Shown piece by piece: positions 48,492-59,984 of a stretch of DNA of 64,000 nt. The stretch lies in contig NZ_RHOY01000009.1 in NCBI RefSeq assembly GCF_003946725.1, positions 56,036 to 120,035 of the forward strand. Direction: 5' to 3'. The notes under the pieces are model-generated. The model ran no database searches, was not told the origin of the DNA, and saw only the letters and a list, made by a program, of their open reading frames with translations. Position 1 is the stretch's first letter. Every line of letters starts with the position of its first letter. The DNA comes from Agrilactobacillus yilanensis (GTDB lineage: Bacteria; Bacillota; Bacilli; Lactobacillales; Lactobacillaceae). The translations under genes and the position numbers were made by a program.

Positions 48492-49052
48492 TTGAAAATT
48501 GTTGTTGGTTTAGGAAATCCTGGCAAAAAATATAATCAAACAAAACACAATGTGGGATTTATGGTTTTAGAGACATTAGGTCAAAAACTAAATCAAACGT
48601 TAACCAAAAAAGATTTTGAAGCACGGTTTACGACATTCCAATATAATGAAGAAAAGGTATTCTTAGTCGAACCGTTAACTTACATGAACGATTCTGGCCG
48701 TGCAGTGGGGCCATTGATGCATTATTACCATATTGAACCTAAAGATCTATTAGTCATTCAAGATGATATGGATCTGGCGTTAGGCAAGCTACGTTTTCGG
48801 ACAAAAGGTTCTTCAGGCGGCCACAATGGCATTAAGAGCATTATTGCGGCAGTTCAGACGGAATCTTTTAATCGACTGAAAGTAGGCATTCAACATCCTC
48901 AGCGGAGCAAAGTAGTTGATTGGGTTTTGACACCTTTTAATAAAGATGACCAAATCACAATGTTAGATGCTTATGATCGGGCGGCGGCAGCCATTGTAGC
49001 CTGGCTAGATGGCACTGAACCTCAAGATATTATGAACCGTTTCAATGGCTAG
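48492..49052 (+). CDS. pth: peptidyl-tRNA hydrolase
   Basis: 186 aa. Start TTG 48492, eight bases after TGGAGG; the ATG at 48477 lies in the RBS itself. KIVVGLGNPGKKYNQTKHNVGF contains the catalytic His in the second half, followed by YMNDSGRAVG and the IQDDMDLALGKLRFR loop. It recycles peptidyl-tRNAs. First gene of pth-mfd-murJ-like-rqcP-divIC-yabR. Confidence 0.97.
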   Translation: MKIVVGLGNPGKKYNQTKHNVGFMVLETLGQKLNQTLTKKDFEARFTTFQYNEEKVFLVEPLTYMNDSGRAVGPLMHYYHIEPKDLLVIQDDMDLALGKLRFRTKGSSGGHNGIKSIIAAVQTESFNRLKVGIQHPQRSKVVDWVLTPFNKDDQITMLDAYDRAAAAIVAWLDGTEPQDIMNRFNG

Positions 49053-49069
49053 TCAAAGGAGGCTATTGG

Positions 49070-52000
49070 ATGAATTTAATCGAATTATTTGACCAAAACC
49101 AGCAAATTAGCCAAGTGGCTGAGCCGATTCAACCGAATTATCGTCAATTAGTGACGGGATTAGAAGGTTCAGCTCGGGCAGTATGGTTGGCGGGTTTATT
49201 TCAGAAAACGCAAAAAAGTTTAATTGTTGTCTTAGCAAACAGTCAACAATTAGACAGTTTAAATAGTGATCTCAGCAATTTATTGGATGAAGATCAGGTG
49301 CAAAATTTTCCAGTAGCGGAAGTTTTGGCAGCCGAGTTAGCATTAAGTTCACCGGAATTTCGTAGTCAACGCGTGATTACCTTAGATCGTTTAGTCCATC
49401 AAAAACCGACGATTGTGCTGACGACACTTGGTGGGGTTCAAAAAATATTGCCAGCACCTACAGTATTTGCCCAATATACAATCGCTTTAAAAACGGGCGA
49501 TACGGTGGATCTGACAGACTTGATTCAAAAACTTGTTGATATGGGCTATGTTCGGCAAAAGTTAGTGGCTTCTCCCGGTGAATTTGCCATTCGGGGTGAC
49601 ATTATAGATATTTTTCCAATCAATGCGAGTCTACCTTATCGAATTGAGCTGTTTGATACAGAAATTGACGGCTTACGCAGTTTTGATCCTGAAACGCAGC
49701 GTAGTATTGAAAATTTAGAACAAGTGCAAGTGTTGCCTGCTTCTGAAGTCGTGCTAACGGTTCAGCAGTTAAAAGAAACCGGTTTAAAATTACAGAAGAA
49801 ATTGGATCAACGGGTACCAGAATTAGAAAATGATCCCAAACTGCAGCAAGCCCTGCAGCAAAAGATACAATTTGTGATTGATCAGTTAGTACAAGGGCAA
49901 CGGCCAGAAAATATTGGCTTATTTTTAGCAGAAATCTTTAAAAAGACGGCGACTTTGTTAAATTATATACAAGATGATGAAGTATTGTTACTTGACGACT
50001 ATCCAAGGCTGCAAGCCCAAAGCCGGCAGCACTTGGCAGAAACAGCACAGTGGCAAACTGATCTGTTGGAACAGGGACAAATTTTAAAAACACAAAAAGT
50101 TGAACATGATCTGATGGACGATTTACGTAAAGATAAACATCCCCGTATTTATCTTTCGTTATTCCAAAAAGGCATGGGCCGGTTACATTTAGATGCCATT
50201 GTCAATCTTAAAAGCCGGACGCCGCAAAAGTTTTTCAGCCAAATGCCTCTAGTTAAAACCGAAATGGATCGTTGGCTCAAAGAAAAAGCAACGGTTGTGG
50301 TTTTAGTCGCACAAGCCGCCAGATTGGCTAAAGTTTCCGAAACTTTCAGTGATTTTGAAATTCATAATTTAATGACCGGGATCAACGATATTGAACCTCA
50401 GCGGATTCAGCTAGTGCCGGGGACATTACAGTCAGGTTTTGAAATTGTGGATAGCAAAGTTGTTGTTTTAACAGAAGCGGAATTATTTAATCAGCCGCCA
50501 AAGAAAAAAGTGCGTTCCTTAGCCATTGACAATGCTGAACGAATCAAAAGCTATAATGACTTAAAAGCTGGCGATTACGTGGTGCATGTAAATCATGGGA
50601 TTGGAAAATTCATGGGTACGGAAACGATGACCGTGGACGGTGTCAAACAGGATTATTTGACGATTTTATATCAAAGTAATGCCAAATTATTCATCCCTGT
50701 GACGCAGCTAAATCTAATTCAAAAGTATGTTGCTTCTGAAGGTAAAACGCCTAGAATTAATAAGTTAGGCGGTACCGAATGGCAAAAAACAAAACGAAAA
50801 GTAGCTTCAAAAATTGAAGATATTGCGGATGACTTGATCGAACTTTATGCTCAACGGGAATCCGAAAGAGGCTTTGCTTTTTCACCGGATAATAGCTATC
50901 AACAAGAATTTGAAGATGCCTTTGCATATTCAGAAACACCGGACCAACTGCGCAGTGTGGCTGAAATTAAGCAGGATATGGAATCTAATCGACCAATGGA
51001 TCGGCTGTTAGTTGGGGATGTGGGTTTTGGTAAAACAGAAGTTGCTTTACGGGCGGCTTTTAAGGCAGTTCAAGATGGCAAGCAGGTGGCCTTTTTAGTA
51101 CCCACAACAATTTTGGCGCAGCAACATTTTGAAACAATGCAGCAGCGATTTACAGATTTTCCAGTTAATATTGGCGTCTTGTCCAGGTTCCAAACAAAAG
51201 CGCAAACCACGGAAACGTTGCAAGCTTTGAAAAAAGGACAGGTTGATATTGTGGTGGGTACGCATCGACTTTTATCCCAAGATGTACGTTTTAGCGACTT
51301 AGGCTTATTGATTATTGATGAGGAGCAGCGTTTTGGCGTAAATCATAAGGAAAGAATCAAGCAATTAAAGGCAAATGTGGATGTTTTGACATTAACTGCA
51401 ACGCCAATCCCACGGACATTGAATATGTCGATGGTGGGCGTCCGAGATCTGTCAGTTATTGAGACACCGCCGGCAAATCGTTATCCAATCCAAACTTATG
51501 TGATGGAACAAAATCCAGGTGCCATTCACGAAGCGATTGCCCGGGAAATGGATCGTAATGGTCAGGTTTTTTATTTGCATAATCGAGTAGGCGATATTGA
51601 ACGCACAGTGGAAAAACTGCAAGCGTTAGTCCCCGAAGCAACGATCACGTATGCGCATGGTCAGATGGGTGAAAACCAACTGGAAAATGTAATTATGAGT
51701 TTTATTAACAATGAAGCCGACGTTTTGGTGGCTACCACCATTATCGAATCAGGGGTGGATATGCCTAATGCCAATACGATTATTGTAGAGAATGCAGATC
51801 ACTATGGCTTGTCCCAACTGTATCAGCTGCGGGGGCGCGTTGGCCGGAGTAATCGAGTGGCTTATGCGTATTTTACCCATCAACCTGACAAAGTATTGAC
51901 TGAAGTCAGCGAAAAAAGACTGCAGGCCGTTAAGGACTTTACAGAACTAGGTTCAGGCTTTAAAATTGCCATGCGGGATTTGTCAATTCGAGGTGCCGGG

Positions 52001-52609
52001 AACTTATTAGGCTCGCAACAGCATGGCTTTATCGACAGCGTCGGCTATGATTTGTATTCGCAAATGTTATCTGAAGCCGTGGCCGCCCGTAAAGGCAAAA
52101 CAGCTGTGAAACGGACCAACAGTGAAATTGAATTGAAAATTGAAGCTTACATCCCTAGTGCTTATATTGAAGATGAGCAGCAAAAAATTGAGATGTACAA
52201 GCGAATTCGACAAGTGGATAGTTTAGAAACACTAGATGACATCAGTGAAGATTTAGTAGATCGCTTCGGCGACTATCCCCAAGAAGTCGATTATTTATTA
52301 CAAGTGGCAAAATTGAAGTTTTTAGCAGATCAGGCTTTAATTGAAAATATCAGTCAAAATGATAAGCAGTTAACATTAACGTTGTCCAGTGCTAGCTTTG
52401 AAGCGGTACAAGGAGAAGGTATTTTCCAAGCTTTAGCTAAAACTAAAATGCATGCAGCTGTTAAAGATACAAATCAAAAAATTGCAGTTAGAATGACGAT
52501 TCAACCTAAAATGACGCTAGATGATTGGTTAACCCAATTAATTGCTTTTGTCACAGATTTAGCCCAACAAGTGACGAAGACCCAACCAACACCTAGTCGG
52601 CAAGTATAG
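49070..52609 (+). CDS. mfd: transcription-repair coupling factor Mfd
   Basis: 1179 aa, full length. UvrB-homology N-terminal domains, the CarD-like RNAP-interacting domain (NDLKAGDYVVHVNHGIGKF, near residue 495), RecG-like translocase with Walker A GDVGFGKTEVALRAAF (about 649) and DEEQ near 750, GATP-type motif TATPIPRTLNMS, and the C-terminal TRCF domain. It removes stalled RNAP and recruits UvrA. 17 bp after pth, as in Bacillus. Confidence 0.98.
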   Translation: MNLIELFDQNQQISQVAEPIQPNYRQLVTGLEGSARAVWLAGLFQKTQKSLIVVLANSQQLDSLNSDLSNLLDEDQVQNFPVAEVLAAELALSSPEFRSQRVITLDRLVHQKPTIVLTTLGGVQKILPAPTVFAQYTIALKTGDTVDLTDLIQKLVDMGYVRQKLVASPGEFAIRGDIIDIFPINASLPYRIELFDTEIDGLRSFDPETQRSIENLEQVQVLPASEVVLTVQQLKETGLKLQKKLDQRVPELENDPKLQQALQQKIQFVIDQLVQGQRPENIGLFLAEIFKKTATLLNYIQDDEVLLLDDYPRLQAQSRQHLAETAQWQTDLLEQGQILKTQKVEHDLMDDLRKDKHPRIYLSLFQKGMGRLHLDAIVNLKSRTPQKFFSQMPLVKTEMDRWLKEKATVVVLVAQAARLAKVSETFSDFEIHNLMTGINDIEPQRIQLVPGTLQSGFEIVDSKVVVLTEAELFNQPPKKKVRSLAIDNAERIKSYNDLKAGDYVVHVNHGIGKFMGTETMTVDGVKQDYLTILYQSNAKLFIPVTQLNLIQKYVASEGKTPRINKLGGTEWQKTKRKVASKIEDIADDLIELYAQRESERGFAFSPDNSYQQEFEDAFAYSETPDQLRSVAEIKQDMESNRPMDRLLVGDVGFGKTEVALRAAFKAVQDGKQVAFLVPTTILAQQHFETMQQRFTDFPVNIGVLSRFQTKAQTTETLQALKKGQVDIVVGTHRLLSQDVRFSDLGLLIIDEEQRFGVNHKERIKQLKANVDVLTLTATPIPRTLNMSMVGVRDLSVIETPPANRYPIQTYVMEQNPGAIHEAIAREMDRNGQVFYLHNRVGDIERTVEKLQALVPEATITYAHGQMGENQLENVIMSFINNEADVLVATTIIESGVDMPNANTIIVENADHYGLSQLYQLRGRVGRSNRVAYAYFTHQPDKVLTEVSEKRLQAVKDFTELGSGFKIAMRDLSIRGAGNLLGSQQHGFIDSVGYDLYSQMLSEAVAARKGKTAVKRTNSEIELKIEAYIPSAYIEDEQQKIEMYKRIRQVDSLETLDDISEDLVDRFGDYPQEVDYLLQVAKLKFLADQALIENISQNDKQLTLTLSSASFEAVQGEGIFQALAKTKMHAAVKDTNQKIAVRMTIQPKMTLDDWLTQLIAFVTDLAQQVTKTQPTPSRQV

Positions 52610-52618
52610 GAGAACAGT

Positions 52619-54205
52619 ATGGCAAAAAATAGTGCCAAGAATTTGATGCGTGGGGCGCTACTATTATCAATGGCTTCATTACTCAGCAAGATTTTGAGCG
52701 CTGTTTATCGTGTACCATTTCAAAATATTGTGGGTAATGGGGGCTTTTATGTTTATCAACAAGTTTACCCATTATATGGCATTGGGATGACCTTAGCTTT
52801 ATCAGGGCTGCCAAATTTTGTGTCTAAACTTATTGCAGAACAACAAAATCCCAAATTAAAGATTAAATTATTACAAAAGATCTTTATTTTGGTCAGTTTA
52901 CTCAGTCTGGGTATTTTTATAGTTTTATATTTCAAAGCTGAGACAATCGCTGGTTTGATGGGTGATCGGCAATTAGCCAGTTTAATCAAAGTGGTGGCCT
53001 TTATGTTTTTATTGACGCCATTTTTAACGTGCTTACGGGGTTATTTTCAAGGCGTTTTTGATATGCGGCCCACAGCGATCTCCCAAGTGGTAGAGCAAAT
53101 ACTGCGGGTAACCGTTATTTTAATTGCGGCCGGCCTATATTTGCATTACCGTTGGAATTACTATGTCATGGGGACTGTCGCGATGAGTGGCGCTTTAATT
53201 GGCGGTTTAGCGGCAATTATTGTGATGCTGCCAGCGGCTAAAAAACCGATGGCCGATTTAGGAGATTGGCAAACGCTATCCCAAACATCAGAGCTGCCAA
53301 GTTTTAGAGTTTTATTACATCAACTTTGGGTTGAAGGTGGCTCACTGAGCTTATTTGCAGCCACAATGGTAATTTTACAGCTGGTTGACTCTTTTAGTGT
53401 GGCTAAGGGCTTGATTGCCAGTGGTTTACAGCCAACAGCAGCTTATAATTTAAAAGGGATCTATGATCGGGCCCAACCGCTAGTACAGTTGGGCTTAGTA
53501 ATTACGATGGCCTTTGTGACGGCTTTGCTGCCGGCTTTAAGTGAAGCTAGAAAAGCGCGACGCAAATATCTATTCATCAAAATTACCAAACAACTGGTAC
53601 ACATCGCCCTAGCGCTTTCAGCGGCAGCAACAGCGGGTTTAATCGTGTTAATGCCTTGGATTAATCGCTTACTTTTTGGCGACAGTGAGGGGAGCGGCAC
53701 CATTGCGCTGTACATGCTCAGCGTGATGTTCATGGCTTTGATCAATGTGTTTAGCAGTGTGCTGCAAAGTCTAGATCGCTTTAAGGTACCGACAATGGCT
53801 TTATTGGCAGGGATTGCCTTTAAAATGGTTTTTAATCGTTGGTTCACCCAAGTTTTTGGCATTTCCGGCAGCAGTTTGATTACGGTTTTAGCCTTAGCCG
53901 GAGCCGCATTTTTAATCTTTTTGCACACGCCAAGTTATGTTCGGCAAGCGATTTTTGACCGCGGTTTTATTTTTAAATTGACGGTGATCGTGTTTATCAT
54001 GGCTATAGTGGTTGCCATTGGGGCCGTAGTTGCGAATACGCTGTTTCCTAGCGGTCGCTTAGGGGCAGGATTAGTGACACTTATTAATATTGGCGTTGGG
54101 ATTGTTGTATTTGGCTATTTAAGTGTTAAACTCAAATTATTGACGTTAAAAGAGTGGTTAGCTTTACCGTTTGTTGGTAAGGTTTTACACAAAATCAAAA
54201 CTTAA
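52619..54205 (+). CDS. MATE/MOP flippase, SpoVB/MurJ-like (lipid II or polysaccharide)
   Basis: 528 aa with about 14 TM helices (MOP exporter superfamily): [20 protein letters not shown] near the start, [18 protein letters not shown], then many hydrophobic segments. Bacillus has spoVB-like YabM at this position after mfd. Lactobacilli use such proteins as lipid II flippases (MurJ). Substrate not shown; alternative is teichoic or polysaccharide export. RBS GGAGAACAGT. Confidence 0.9.
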   Translation: MAKNSAKNLMRGALLLSMASLLSKILSAVYRVPFQNIVGNGGFYVYQQVYPLYGIGMTLALSGLPNFVSKLIAEQQNPKLKIKLLQKIFILVSLLSLGIFIVLYFKAETIAGLMGDRQLASLIKVVAFMFLLTPFLTCLRGYFQGVFDMRPTAISQVVEQILRVTVILIAAGLYLHYRWNYYVMGTVAMSGALIGGLAAIIVMLPAAKKPMADLGDWQTLSQTSELPSFRVLLHQLWVEGGSLSLFAATMVILQLVDSFSVAKGLIASGLQPTAAYNLKGIYDRAQPLVQLGLVITMAFVTALLPALSEARKARRKYLFIKITKQLVHIALALSAAATAGLIVLMPWINRLLFGDSEGSGTIALYMLSVMFMALINVFSSVLQSLDRFKVPTMALLAGIAFKMVFNRWFTQVFGISGSSLITVLALAGAAFLIFLHTPSYVRQAIFDRGFIFKLTVIVFIMAIVVAIGAVVANTLFPSGRLGAGLVTLINIGVGIVVFGYLSVKLKLLTLKEWLALPFVGKVLHKIKT

Positions 54206-54225
54206 GCATTAGAAAGGACAAACTT

Positions 54226-54498
54226 ATGCGTTTAGATAAATTTTTGAAAGTTTCTCGAGTGATCAAACGCCGTTCTGTTGCAAAAGAAATTGCAGATAAA
54301 GGCCGAATTCTGGTCAACGGCAAAGTCGCTAAATCAGCTACAGATGTGGCTGTAGGCGATAAATTAGAAATTAAATTCGGAAATCGAACAACGGTAATAG
54401 AAGTTAAAAACTTGCTAGATTCAACTAAAAAAGAGGATGCTGCAGAAATGTACGTCATCTTATCAGAAGAATTTGCGCAAAAGGATAATTTTATTTAA
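54226..54498 (+). CDS. rqcP: RqcP, S4-domain RNA-binding protein (YabO/HslR-like)
   Basis: 90 aa with an S4 fold: [20 protein letters not shown] and [20 protein letters not shown]. RqcP joins RqcH in ribosome-associated quality control (alanine tailing). Position between the flippase and divIC matches yabO in Bacillus. RBS AGAAAGGAC. Confidence 0.95.
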   Translation: MRLDKFLKVSRVIKRRSVAKEIADKGRILVNGKVAKSATDVAVGDKLEIKFGNRTTVIEVKNLLDSTKKEDAAEMYVILSEEFAQKDNFI

Positions 54499-54575
54499 AG
54501 ATAATTCAAAATTCCCAAGGACTGCGGTATACTGTAAGCAACAGGTTACTTACAGTCAATCGGGAGAAAAACAAT

Positions 54576-54974
54576 ATGTACGAAAAGCAATCATCACAGC
54601 CAAAAGTACAGGCTTTAAACAATAAGTATCATCAGCAGCAGACCTTAAAAAATATCCATGCGCGTCGGCAAAAGTACGTGCGTCAGGTGCGTAAAAAACG
54701 GTTATTGTTTATTGGTCTAATTTTTGGTGTGGTCGTCTTATTTTTAGGCGTTCAAATTTTTCAGACTCGACAAAACCATCAAACCCTGCAGGCGCAAACA
54801 CAGACCAGTCAAGCTCAGTTAGAAAAAGTAAGGGACAGTCATACGGATTTACAGCAGCAAGTGCGTCAGTTGAATGACAAAACCTACTTAGAAAAGATTA
54901 TCCGTGAACGTTATTATTACTCAAAATCTGGTGAGATTATTTTTAGTTTGCCTGGGGATAAACCAAGTAATTAG
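54576..54974 (+). CDS. divIC: septum formation initiator DivIC/FtsB
   Basis: 132 aa bitopic protein. Basic N-terminal tail (RRQKYVRQVRKKR), one TM helix (LLFIGLIFGVVVLFLGVQIF), then a coiled coil QAQTQTSQAQLEKVRDSHTD and a C-terminal YLEKIIRERYYYSKSGEIIF. It acts with DivIB and FtsL at the division site. Conserved position after rqcP. Confidence 0.94.
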   Translation: MYEKQSSQPKVQALNNKYHQQQTLKNIHARRQKYVRQVRKKRLLFIGLIFGVVVLFLGVQIFQTRQNHQTLQAQTQTSQAQLEKVRDSHTDLQQQVRQLNDKTYLEKIIRERYYYSKSGEIIFSLPGDKPSN

Positions 54975-55040
54975 GGTTGCACACATTTTTGAAAATGCTA
55001 TACTTATTGTTACACAAACTAAGGAGGACTTTTCTGTTTT

Positions 55041-55586
55041 ATGTCGATTGAAATTGGCGAAAAAGTTAAGGGTAAAGTGACAGGCATTACGAATTTTGGG
55101 GCATTTGTTGATCTAGGTGATCATCAAACTGGCTTAGTGCACATCAGTGAAATTTCTGAGAACTATGTCAAAGACATCCATGATGTTTTGACAGTGGGCG
55201 ATGAAGTAACTGTTAAAGTACTATCTATGAAGGAAGGCAAAATTGGTCTATCTATCCGCAAGGCAGAAGATCATCCAAAACCATCCGCACATACAAATAA
55301 TAACAGTCACGCAAGCCGCACAAGTACGAACCATAGCAGTAACAATAGCCATGGGGATCACGCCGGTAGTAGTAGCAACAGTCATTTTAATAACTCTAAA
55401 AATTATAATCACCGTAGTAACAATGCTGGCAGTAGAAACCAGTTTGGTGGTTCTAAGCAAAATAATAATAGTAAAGATTTTGATAGCTTATTATCCGGCT
55501 TTCTTAAAGAAAGTGAAGATCGTTTGACTTCTTTGAAACGCAATACAGAAGGTAAACGCGGTGGCCGTGGCGGTCGTCGTAGCTAG
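55041..55586 (+). CDS. yabR: S1 RNA-binding domain protein (YabR/CvfD-like)
   Basis: 181 aa. S1 domain across residues ~4-73 (EIGEKVKGKVTGITNFGAF, then GLVHISEISENYV). The middle is Asn/Ser/His-rich low complexity (SHASRTSTNHSSNNSHGD), and the C-terminus KRGGRGGRRS is basic. Homologues bind ribosomes or mRNA and affect virulence or stress regulation (CvfD). RBS AGGAGG. Confidence 0.92.
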   Translation: MSIEIGEKVKGKVTGITNFGAFVDLGDHQTGLVHISEISENYVKDIHDVLTVGDEVTVKVLSMKEGKIGLSIRKAEDHPKPSAHTNNNSHASRTSTNHSSNNSHGDHAGSSSNSHFNNSKNYNHRSNNAGSRNQFGGSKQNNNSKDFDSLLSGFLKESEDRLTSLKRNTEGKRGGRGGRRS

Positions 55587-55604
55587 TCTAAAGATCTGAT
55601 GAAG

Positions 55605-55652
55605 AAGTTGGTCGCAAAACAAACCGTTTTGTTCCCGACTTTTTTCTTTTTT
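55605..55652 (+). terminator. terminator after yabR
   Basis: AAGTTGG and CAAAAC on the left pair with GTTTTG and CCCGACTT on the right, ending in a T6 run and a second T run. The stem is imperfect, but position and T runs are typical. tilS starts 18 bp later, so read-through is possible. Confidence 0.6.
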
Positions 55653-55669
55653 AGGGATAGGAGGTTCAC

Positions 55670-57049
55670 GTGGACTTATTCGAGCAATTTAAAAATCATG
55701 TTCGTGACGACAAACTGTTTGACAAAAACGATCATATCTTACTAGCTGTTTCTACGGGTGTTGATTCGATGGCTTTGTGGGATCTATGCCGGCAGCTGCC
55801 CGATGCATTACGGCCGAAAATGACAGTGGCCTATGTGGATCATCATTTACGGGCACAGAGTACCGCAGAGACAAACTTCATTAAAACCATTGCAACACAG
55901 CGGCAGACGCCGCTATATTGTGCACAATGGGCTTTAGATCAGCATCCCCAAGAAGGCGTAGAAGCCGCCGCCCGTGCTTTTCGGTATCAGTTTTTTTATG
56001 ACACCATGCTTAAAACGGACTGTAATTTATTAGTAACGGCCCATCACGGGGATGACTTGGCGGAAACCATTATTATGAAACTCAGCCGATCAGGAGATTT
56101 AAAAAGTGTTGTCGGTTTACAAACACAACGTGGCTTTCATGAACTTGGGTTAGTTCGACCGCTGCTGCCATATAGTAAAGCTGAAATTTACGACTACGCC
56201 AAAAGCGGGCATTTGGATTACTTTGAAGACGTTACAAATCAAGAAGATACATTCTTACGAAACCGATTAAGACATCATGTACTACCACAGCTTAAAACGG
56301 AAAATCCAAATTTATTAGCCCATACGCAGTACTTTTCGGAGAGTTTAGCCAGCTTATTGGCTTTTCAAGAAACCTTTATGCCACAGCTGTTAGTGCAACA
56401 AAATATTAAGACAACAGCTACGGGTATTAAGGGCTCTGTCGCCGCATTTAAGACATTACCTTCAACGACCCGACTGGCTTTTATTCAAGGGCTATGGGGC
56501 CTTTATTTCAAAAAAGTGCCATTAAAAGCAACCCAGGCAAAACAGATATTGGCGCTGTTAATGGGGGAAAAGCCCCAGGTAACATTGGATTTAGAAGGAG
56601 AGTTACAATTCCAGCGTGTTTATCAGAGTTATTTTATTCAAAAAAATCAGACTTTAGCAGTAAGTAATCATCAGACTTTTCAGCTAAAATTAGATCATTG
56701 GCAACCTTTGTCAACAGATATTGAAGTTGGCATTTTCAAACAGGCCCCCCTTGCTAAGCCGTCGGAAAATCTCGTTATTCAACCTGTTTTATTAACTAAA
56801 ATGGATTGGCCTCTCACAGTACGACACCGACGACCTGGGGATCGGTACTTGTTAGCAAATGGAAACCATGGTAAGTTAAAAAAACTATTTATCGATCAGC
56901 ATGTACCACAAAGTAAGCGGCAAAAATTTTGGTTGATTTTTGCTAACGAAAATTTACTTTGGATACCAAATTTTCGCTTTTTTCAATTGTTTCATACTTC
57001 TGAAACTGATAAAATGAGTTTCGTGTTGTGTTTTAAGCAAAGACTTTAA
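55670..57049 (+). CDS. tilS: tRNA(Ile)-lysidine synthase
   Basis: 459 aa. PP-loop LLAVSTGVDSMALWDL (residues ~24-39; STGVDS rather than SGGxDS, a common lactobacillar variant), HHGDDLAETIIMKLSRSGD, and the C-terminal TilS domain with MDWPLTVRHRRPGDRY. It converts C34 of tRNA-Ile to lysidine. The start is GTG 55670, with AGGAGG 5 bp before. The tilS-hpt-ftsH order is conserved. Confidence 0.95.
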   Translation: MDLFEQFKNHVRDDKLFDKNDHILLAVSTGVDSMALWDLCRQLPDALRPKMTVAYVDHHLRAQSTAETNFIKTIATQRQTPLYCAQWALDQHPQEGVEAAARAFRYQFFYDTMLKTDCNLLVTAHHGDDLAETIIMKLSRSGDLKSVVGLQTQRGFHELGLVRPLLPYSKAEIYDYAKSGHLDYFEDVTNQEDTFLRNRLRHHVLPQLKTENPNLLAHTQYFSESLASLLAFQETFMPQLLVQQNIKTTATGIKGSVAAFKTLPSTTRLAFIQGLWGLYFKKVPLKATQAKQILALLMGEKPQVTLDLEGELQFQRVYQSYFIQKNQTLAVSNHQTFQLKLDHWQPLSTDIEVGIFKQAPLAKPSENLVIQPVLLTKMDWPLTVRHRRPGDRYLLANGNHGKLKKLFIDQHVPQSKRQKFWLIFANENLLWIPNFRFFQLFHTSETDKMSFVLCFKQRL

Positions 57050-57064
57050 AGGGAGAACGAAAAT

Positions 57065-57604
57065 ATGCAAGATGATATTCTTAGCGTTTTGTACTCAGAA
57101 GCAGAGATCAAAACAGCTGTAGCGCGCCTAGGTAAAGCCATTAAACAGGACTATCAAGGTAAAAATCCACTATTAATTGGTATTTTAAAAGGTGCCATCG
57201 TCTTTATGACGGATTTAATTCGTTCAGTAGATGATTTTGTAGAAATTGACTTCATGGATGTTTCTAGTTATGGTGATGCAGCAGTCTCTTCTGGCGAGGT
57301 CAAAATTCTCAAGGATTTGGATACATCAGTTGCTGGTCGTGATATTATAATAGTTGAAGATATCGTAGACAGCGGGCGAACACTGGACTATTTGATCAAA
57401 CTTTTCCAAACCAGAGCGGCCAATTCTGTCAAAATCTGTGCTTTACTGGATAAACCAGAAGGCCGGCAGACAGAAGTTACTGCTGATTATATTGGTCTTA
57501 GAGTACCAAATGAGTTTGTTGTGGGCTACGGGTTAGATTATGCTGAAAAATATCGTAATCTGCCTTACATCGGTATCTTAAAACCTGAAGTCTATGAAGA
57601 TTAA
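57065..57604 (+). CDS. hpt: hypoxanthine phosphoribosyltransferase
   Basis: 179 aa. PRPP motif [18 protein letters not shown] near residues 96-113. [14 protein letters not shown] and [19 protein letters not shown] are conserved. Salvages hypoxanthine and guanine using PRPP from prs. 15 bp after tilS. Confidence 0.97.
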   Translation: MQDDILSVLYSEAEIKTAVARLGKAIKQDYQGKNPLLIGILKGAIVFMTDLIRSVDDFVEIDFMDVSSYGDAAVSSGEVKILKDLDTSVAGRDIIIVEDIVDSGRTLDYLIKLFQTRAANSVKICALLDKPEGRQTEVTADYIGLRVPNEFVVGYGLDYAEKYRNLPYIGILKPEVYED

Positions 57605-57689
57605 ATGTTCGTCATAAGCATCAGTTTATGCTATTATGCTTTTAAACTATGTTTTTGTAAGTAAATAATTTTTGTATAGGAGGTAGCAC

Positions 57690-59879
57690 ATGAAGAATAA
57701 GAAAAATGGACTATTCGGTAATAGTCTATTTTATATATTTATGTTTGTGGTGATTATTGCCATTGTCGGCTGGTTTGTGGGCAATAATAATAGTCAATCG
57801 CAATCACAAAACATCACTTCTTCTGAATTCGTAAAGAATTTGCAAAAAAATAAAGTCAAATCTTTTACAATTCAACCATCTAATGGTGTGTACAAGGTTA
57901 GTGGGGTTTACCGTAAGGCTCAAACCGTAAAAACTGAAAAGAGCAATAGCTTCGGATTACTTTCTGGAAACAAGAGTGATACGACAGCCAAGCAATTTAG
58001 TACAACCGTTTTATCAACAGATACAATCTTAACCCAGGTTAACAATGCGGCTAAGAAGAATAACGTTTCTGTTAATGCCAGTGAGGAATCGCAATCTGGT
58101 TTATGGATTTCGATTTTGACAATGGTCTTGCCGTTTATCTTAATTTTTGTATTCTTATACATGATGATGGGACAAGCTGGACAAGGCGGCGGTGGCAATG
58201 GCCGAGTGATGAACTTTGGGAAATCTAAGGCTAAACCACAAGATCCTAAGAAAAATAAAGTTCGTTTTTCAGATGTCGCTGGTGCGGAAGAAGAAAAACA
58301 AGAATTGGTCGAAGTTGTTGAGTTCTTAAAGGATCCAAGGAAGTTTGCGTCTCTAGGCGCACGTATTCCAGCGGGTGTTTTACTAGAGGGCCCTCCAGGT
58401 ACTGGTAAAACATTGTTGGCAAGAGCCGTTGCCGGTGAAGCTGGCGTACCATTCTTCTCCATTTCTGGTTCTGACTTCGTTGAAATGTTCGTCGGTGTCG
58501 GGGCAAGTCGTGTCCGTGATTTGTTTGAAAATGCGAAGAAGAATGCACCTTCTATCATCTTTATTGATGAAATTGATGCCGTCGGTCGCCAACGTGGTGC
58601 TGGTATGGGCGGTGGCCATGATGAACGTGAACAAACCTTGAACCAATTACTGGTTGAAATGGACGGGTTTACAGGGAATGAAGGCGTCATTGTCATTGCC
58701 GCTACAAACCGTTCCGACGTTTTAGATCCAGCGTTATTGCGGCCTGGCCGTTTTGACCGGAAGATCTTAGTTGGTCGGCCAGACGTTAAAGGTAGAGAAG
58801 CCATCTTGAAAGTTCATGCGAAGAACAAACCATTAGGTGAAGATGTGGACTTAAAAGAAATTGCCCACCAAACACCAGGTTTTGTTGGGGCAGATCTTGA
58901 AAACTTACTGAACGAAGCGGCCTTAGTTGCTGCTAGACGAAGCAAGAAAAAGATTGACGCAACTGATGTGGACGAAGCTGAAGATCGGGTTATTGCCGGT
59001 CCAGCTAAGAAAGATCGGGTTATTGCACCAAGAGAACGTAATATGGTAGCTTATCACGAAGCTGGGCATGCAATTATTGGCTTAGTTTTAAGTGATTCTA
59101 GAACGGTCCGTAAGGTAACCATTATTCCTCGGGGACGTGCTGGCGGTTATGCCATCATGTTACCTAAAGATGATCAATTCTTATTGACTAAGAAGGAATT
59201 AAATGAACAGATCATTGGGCTTTTAGGTGGCCGAACTGCTGAAGAAATTATCTTCAATAGTGAATCCAGCGGGGCTTCCAATGACTTTGAACAAGCAACG
59301 CAAATTGCCCGCAGCATGGTCACCCAATATGGGATGAGCGAACGGCTGGGAACAGTTGCTTTAGAGGGCAGCGGCCAACCATTTGTTGGTGCTGAATATG
59401 GTCAAGGACCAGCCTTTTCTCAAGCAACAGCTGCTGCGATTGACGATGAAGTTCGACGTTTCATTGATGAAGCCCACGAACAAGCACGTCAAATCATTGA
59501 ATCACACCGTGACCAGCATAAAGCGATTGCGGAAGCGCTGCTTAAGTATGAAACTTTAAATGAAAAGCAAATTTTAAGTTTATACAACACCGGTGCAATG
59601 CCAGCTGATGAAACGTCTGATGAATTCCCAAGTGAAAGTGCAGCAACTTTTGAACAAGCCAAACAAGCGGCTGATCAAAGAGACGCTGAAAAGCAAAGCA
59701 CTGAATCTGAAACATCAGCATCTGAAGCTACAGCAGATTCAAAAGCAGATGAAACACCAACTACAGCGGATCAACCAGTTGATGAGGCTACTGCTGAAAA
59801 ACCAGCAACGCCAGAAACTTCTGAAAAACCATCGGAACCAACAGATGATGAAAATTCAGATAATTCGCACAACGATTGA
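57690..59879 (+). CDS. ftsH: ATP-dependent zinc metalloprotease FtsH
   Basis: 729 aa. Two TM helices (near residues 10-29 and 145-163) bracket an extracytoplasmic domain. AAA+ Walker [16 protein letters not shown] (about 233-247), Walker B and [22 protein letters not shown]. Zinc site HEAGH at 456-460. A long Thr/Glu/Ser/Pro-rich tail follows residue ~640. Degrades membrane and short-lived proteins. RBS TAGGAGG; downstream of hpt as in other Firmicutes. Confidence 0.98.
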   Translation: MKNKKNGLFGNSLFYIFMFVVIIAIVGWFVGNNNSQSQSQNITSSEFVKNLQKNKVKSFTIQPSNGVYKVSGVYRKAQTVKTEKSNSFGLLSGNKSDTTAKQFSTTVLSTDTILTQVNNAAKKNNVSVNASEESQSGLWISILTMVLPFILIFVFLYMMMGQAGQGGGGNGRVMNFGKSKAKPQDPKKNKVRFSDVAGAEEEKQELVEVVEFLKDPRKFASLGARIPAGVLLEGPPGTGKTLLARAVAGEAGVPFFSISGSDFVEMFVGVGASRVRDLFENAKKNAPSIIFIDEIDAVGRQRGAGMGGGHDEREQTLNQLLVEMDGFTGNEGVIVIAATNRSDVLDPALLRPGRFDRKILVGRPDVKGREAILKVHAKNKPLGEDVDLKEIAHQTPGFVGADLENLLNEAALVAARRSKKKIDATDVDEAEDRVIAGPAKKDRVIAPRERNMVAYHEAGHAIIGLVLSDSRTVRKVTIIPRGRAGGYAIMLPKDDQFLLTKKELNEQIIGLLGGRTAEEIIFNSESSGASNDFEQATQIARSMVTQYGMSERLGTVALEGSGQPFVGAEYGQGPAFSQATAAAIDDEVRRFIDEAHEQARQIIESHRDQHKAIAEALLKYETLNEKQILSLYNTGAMPADETSDEFPSESAATFEQAKQAADQRDAEKQSTESETSASEATADSKADETPTTADQPVDEATAEKPATPETSEKPSEPTDDENSDNSHND

Positions 59880-59898
59880 TCTTCAGTAAAATATATGT

Positions 59899-59937
59899 TA
59901 AAAAAGTGGCTAGGAATATTTCCAAGCCACTTTTTAT
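59899..59937 (+). terminator. terminator after ftsH
   Basis: AAAAAGTGGCT-GGAA / TTCC-AGCCACTTTTT with short loop TAT. Confidence 0.9.
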
Positions 59938-59984
59938 GTGGCGTTAATCTGGTTAAATAAAAATATAATAGGAGTGTATCGATA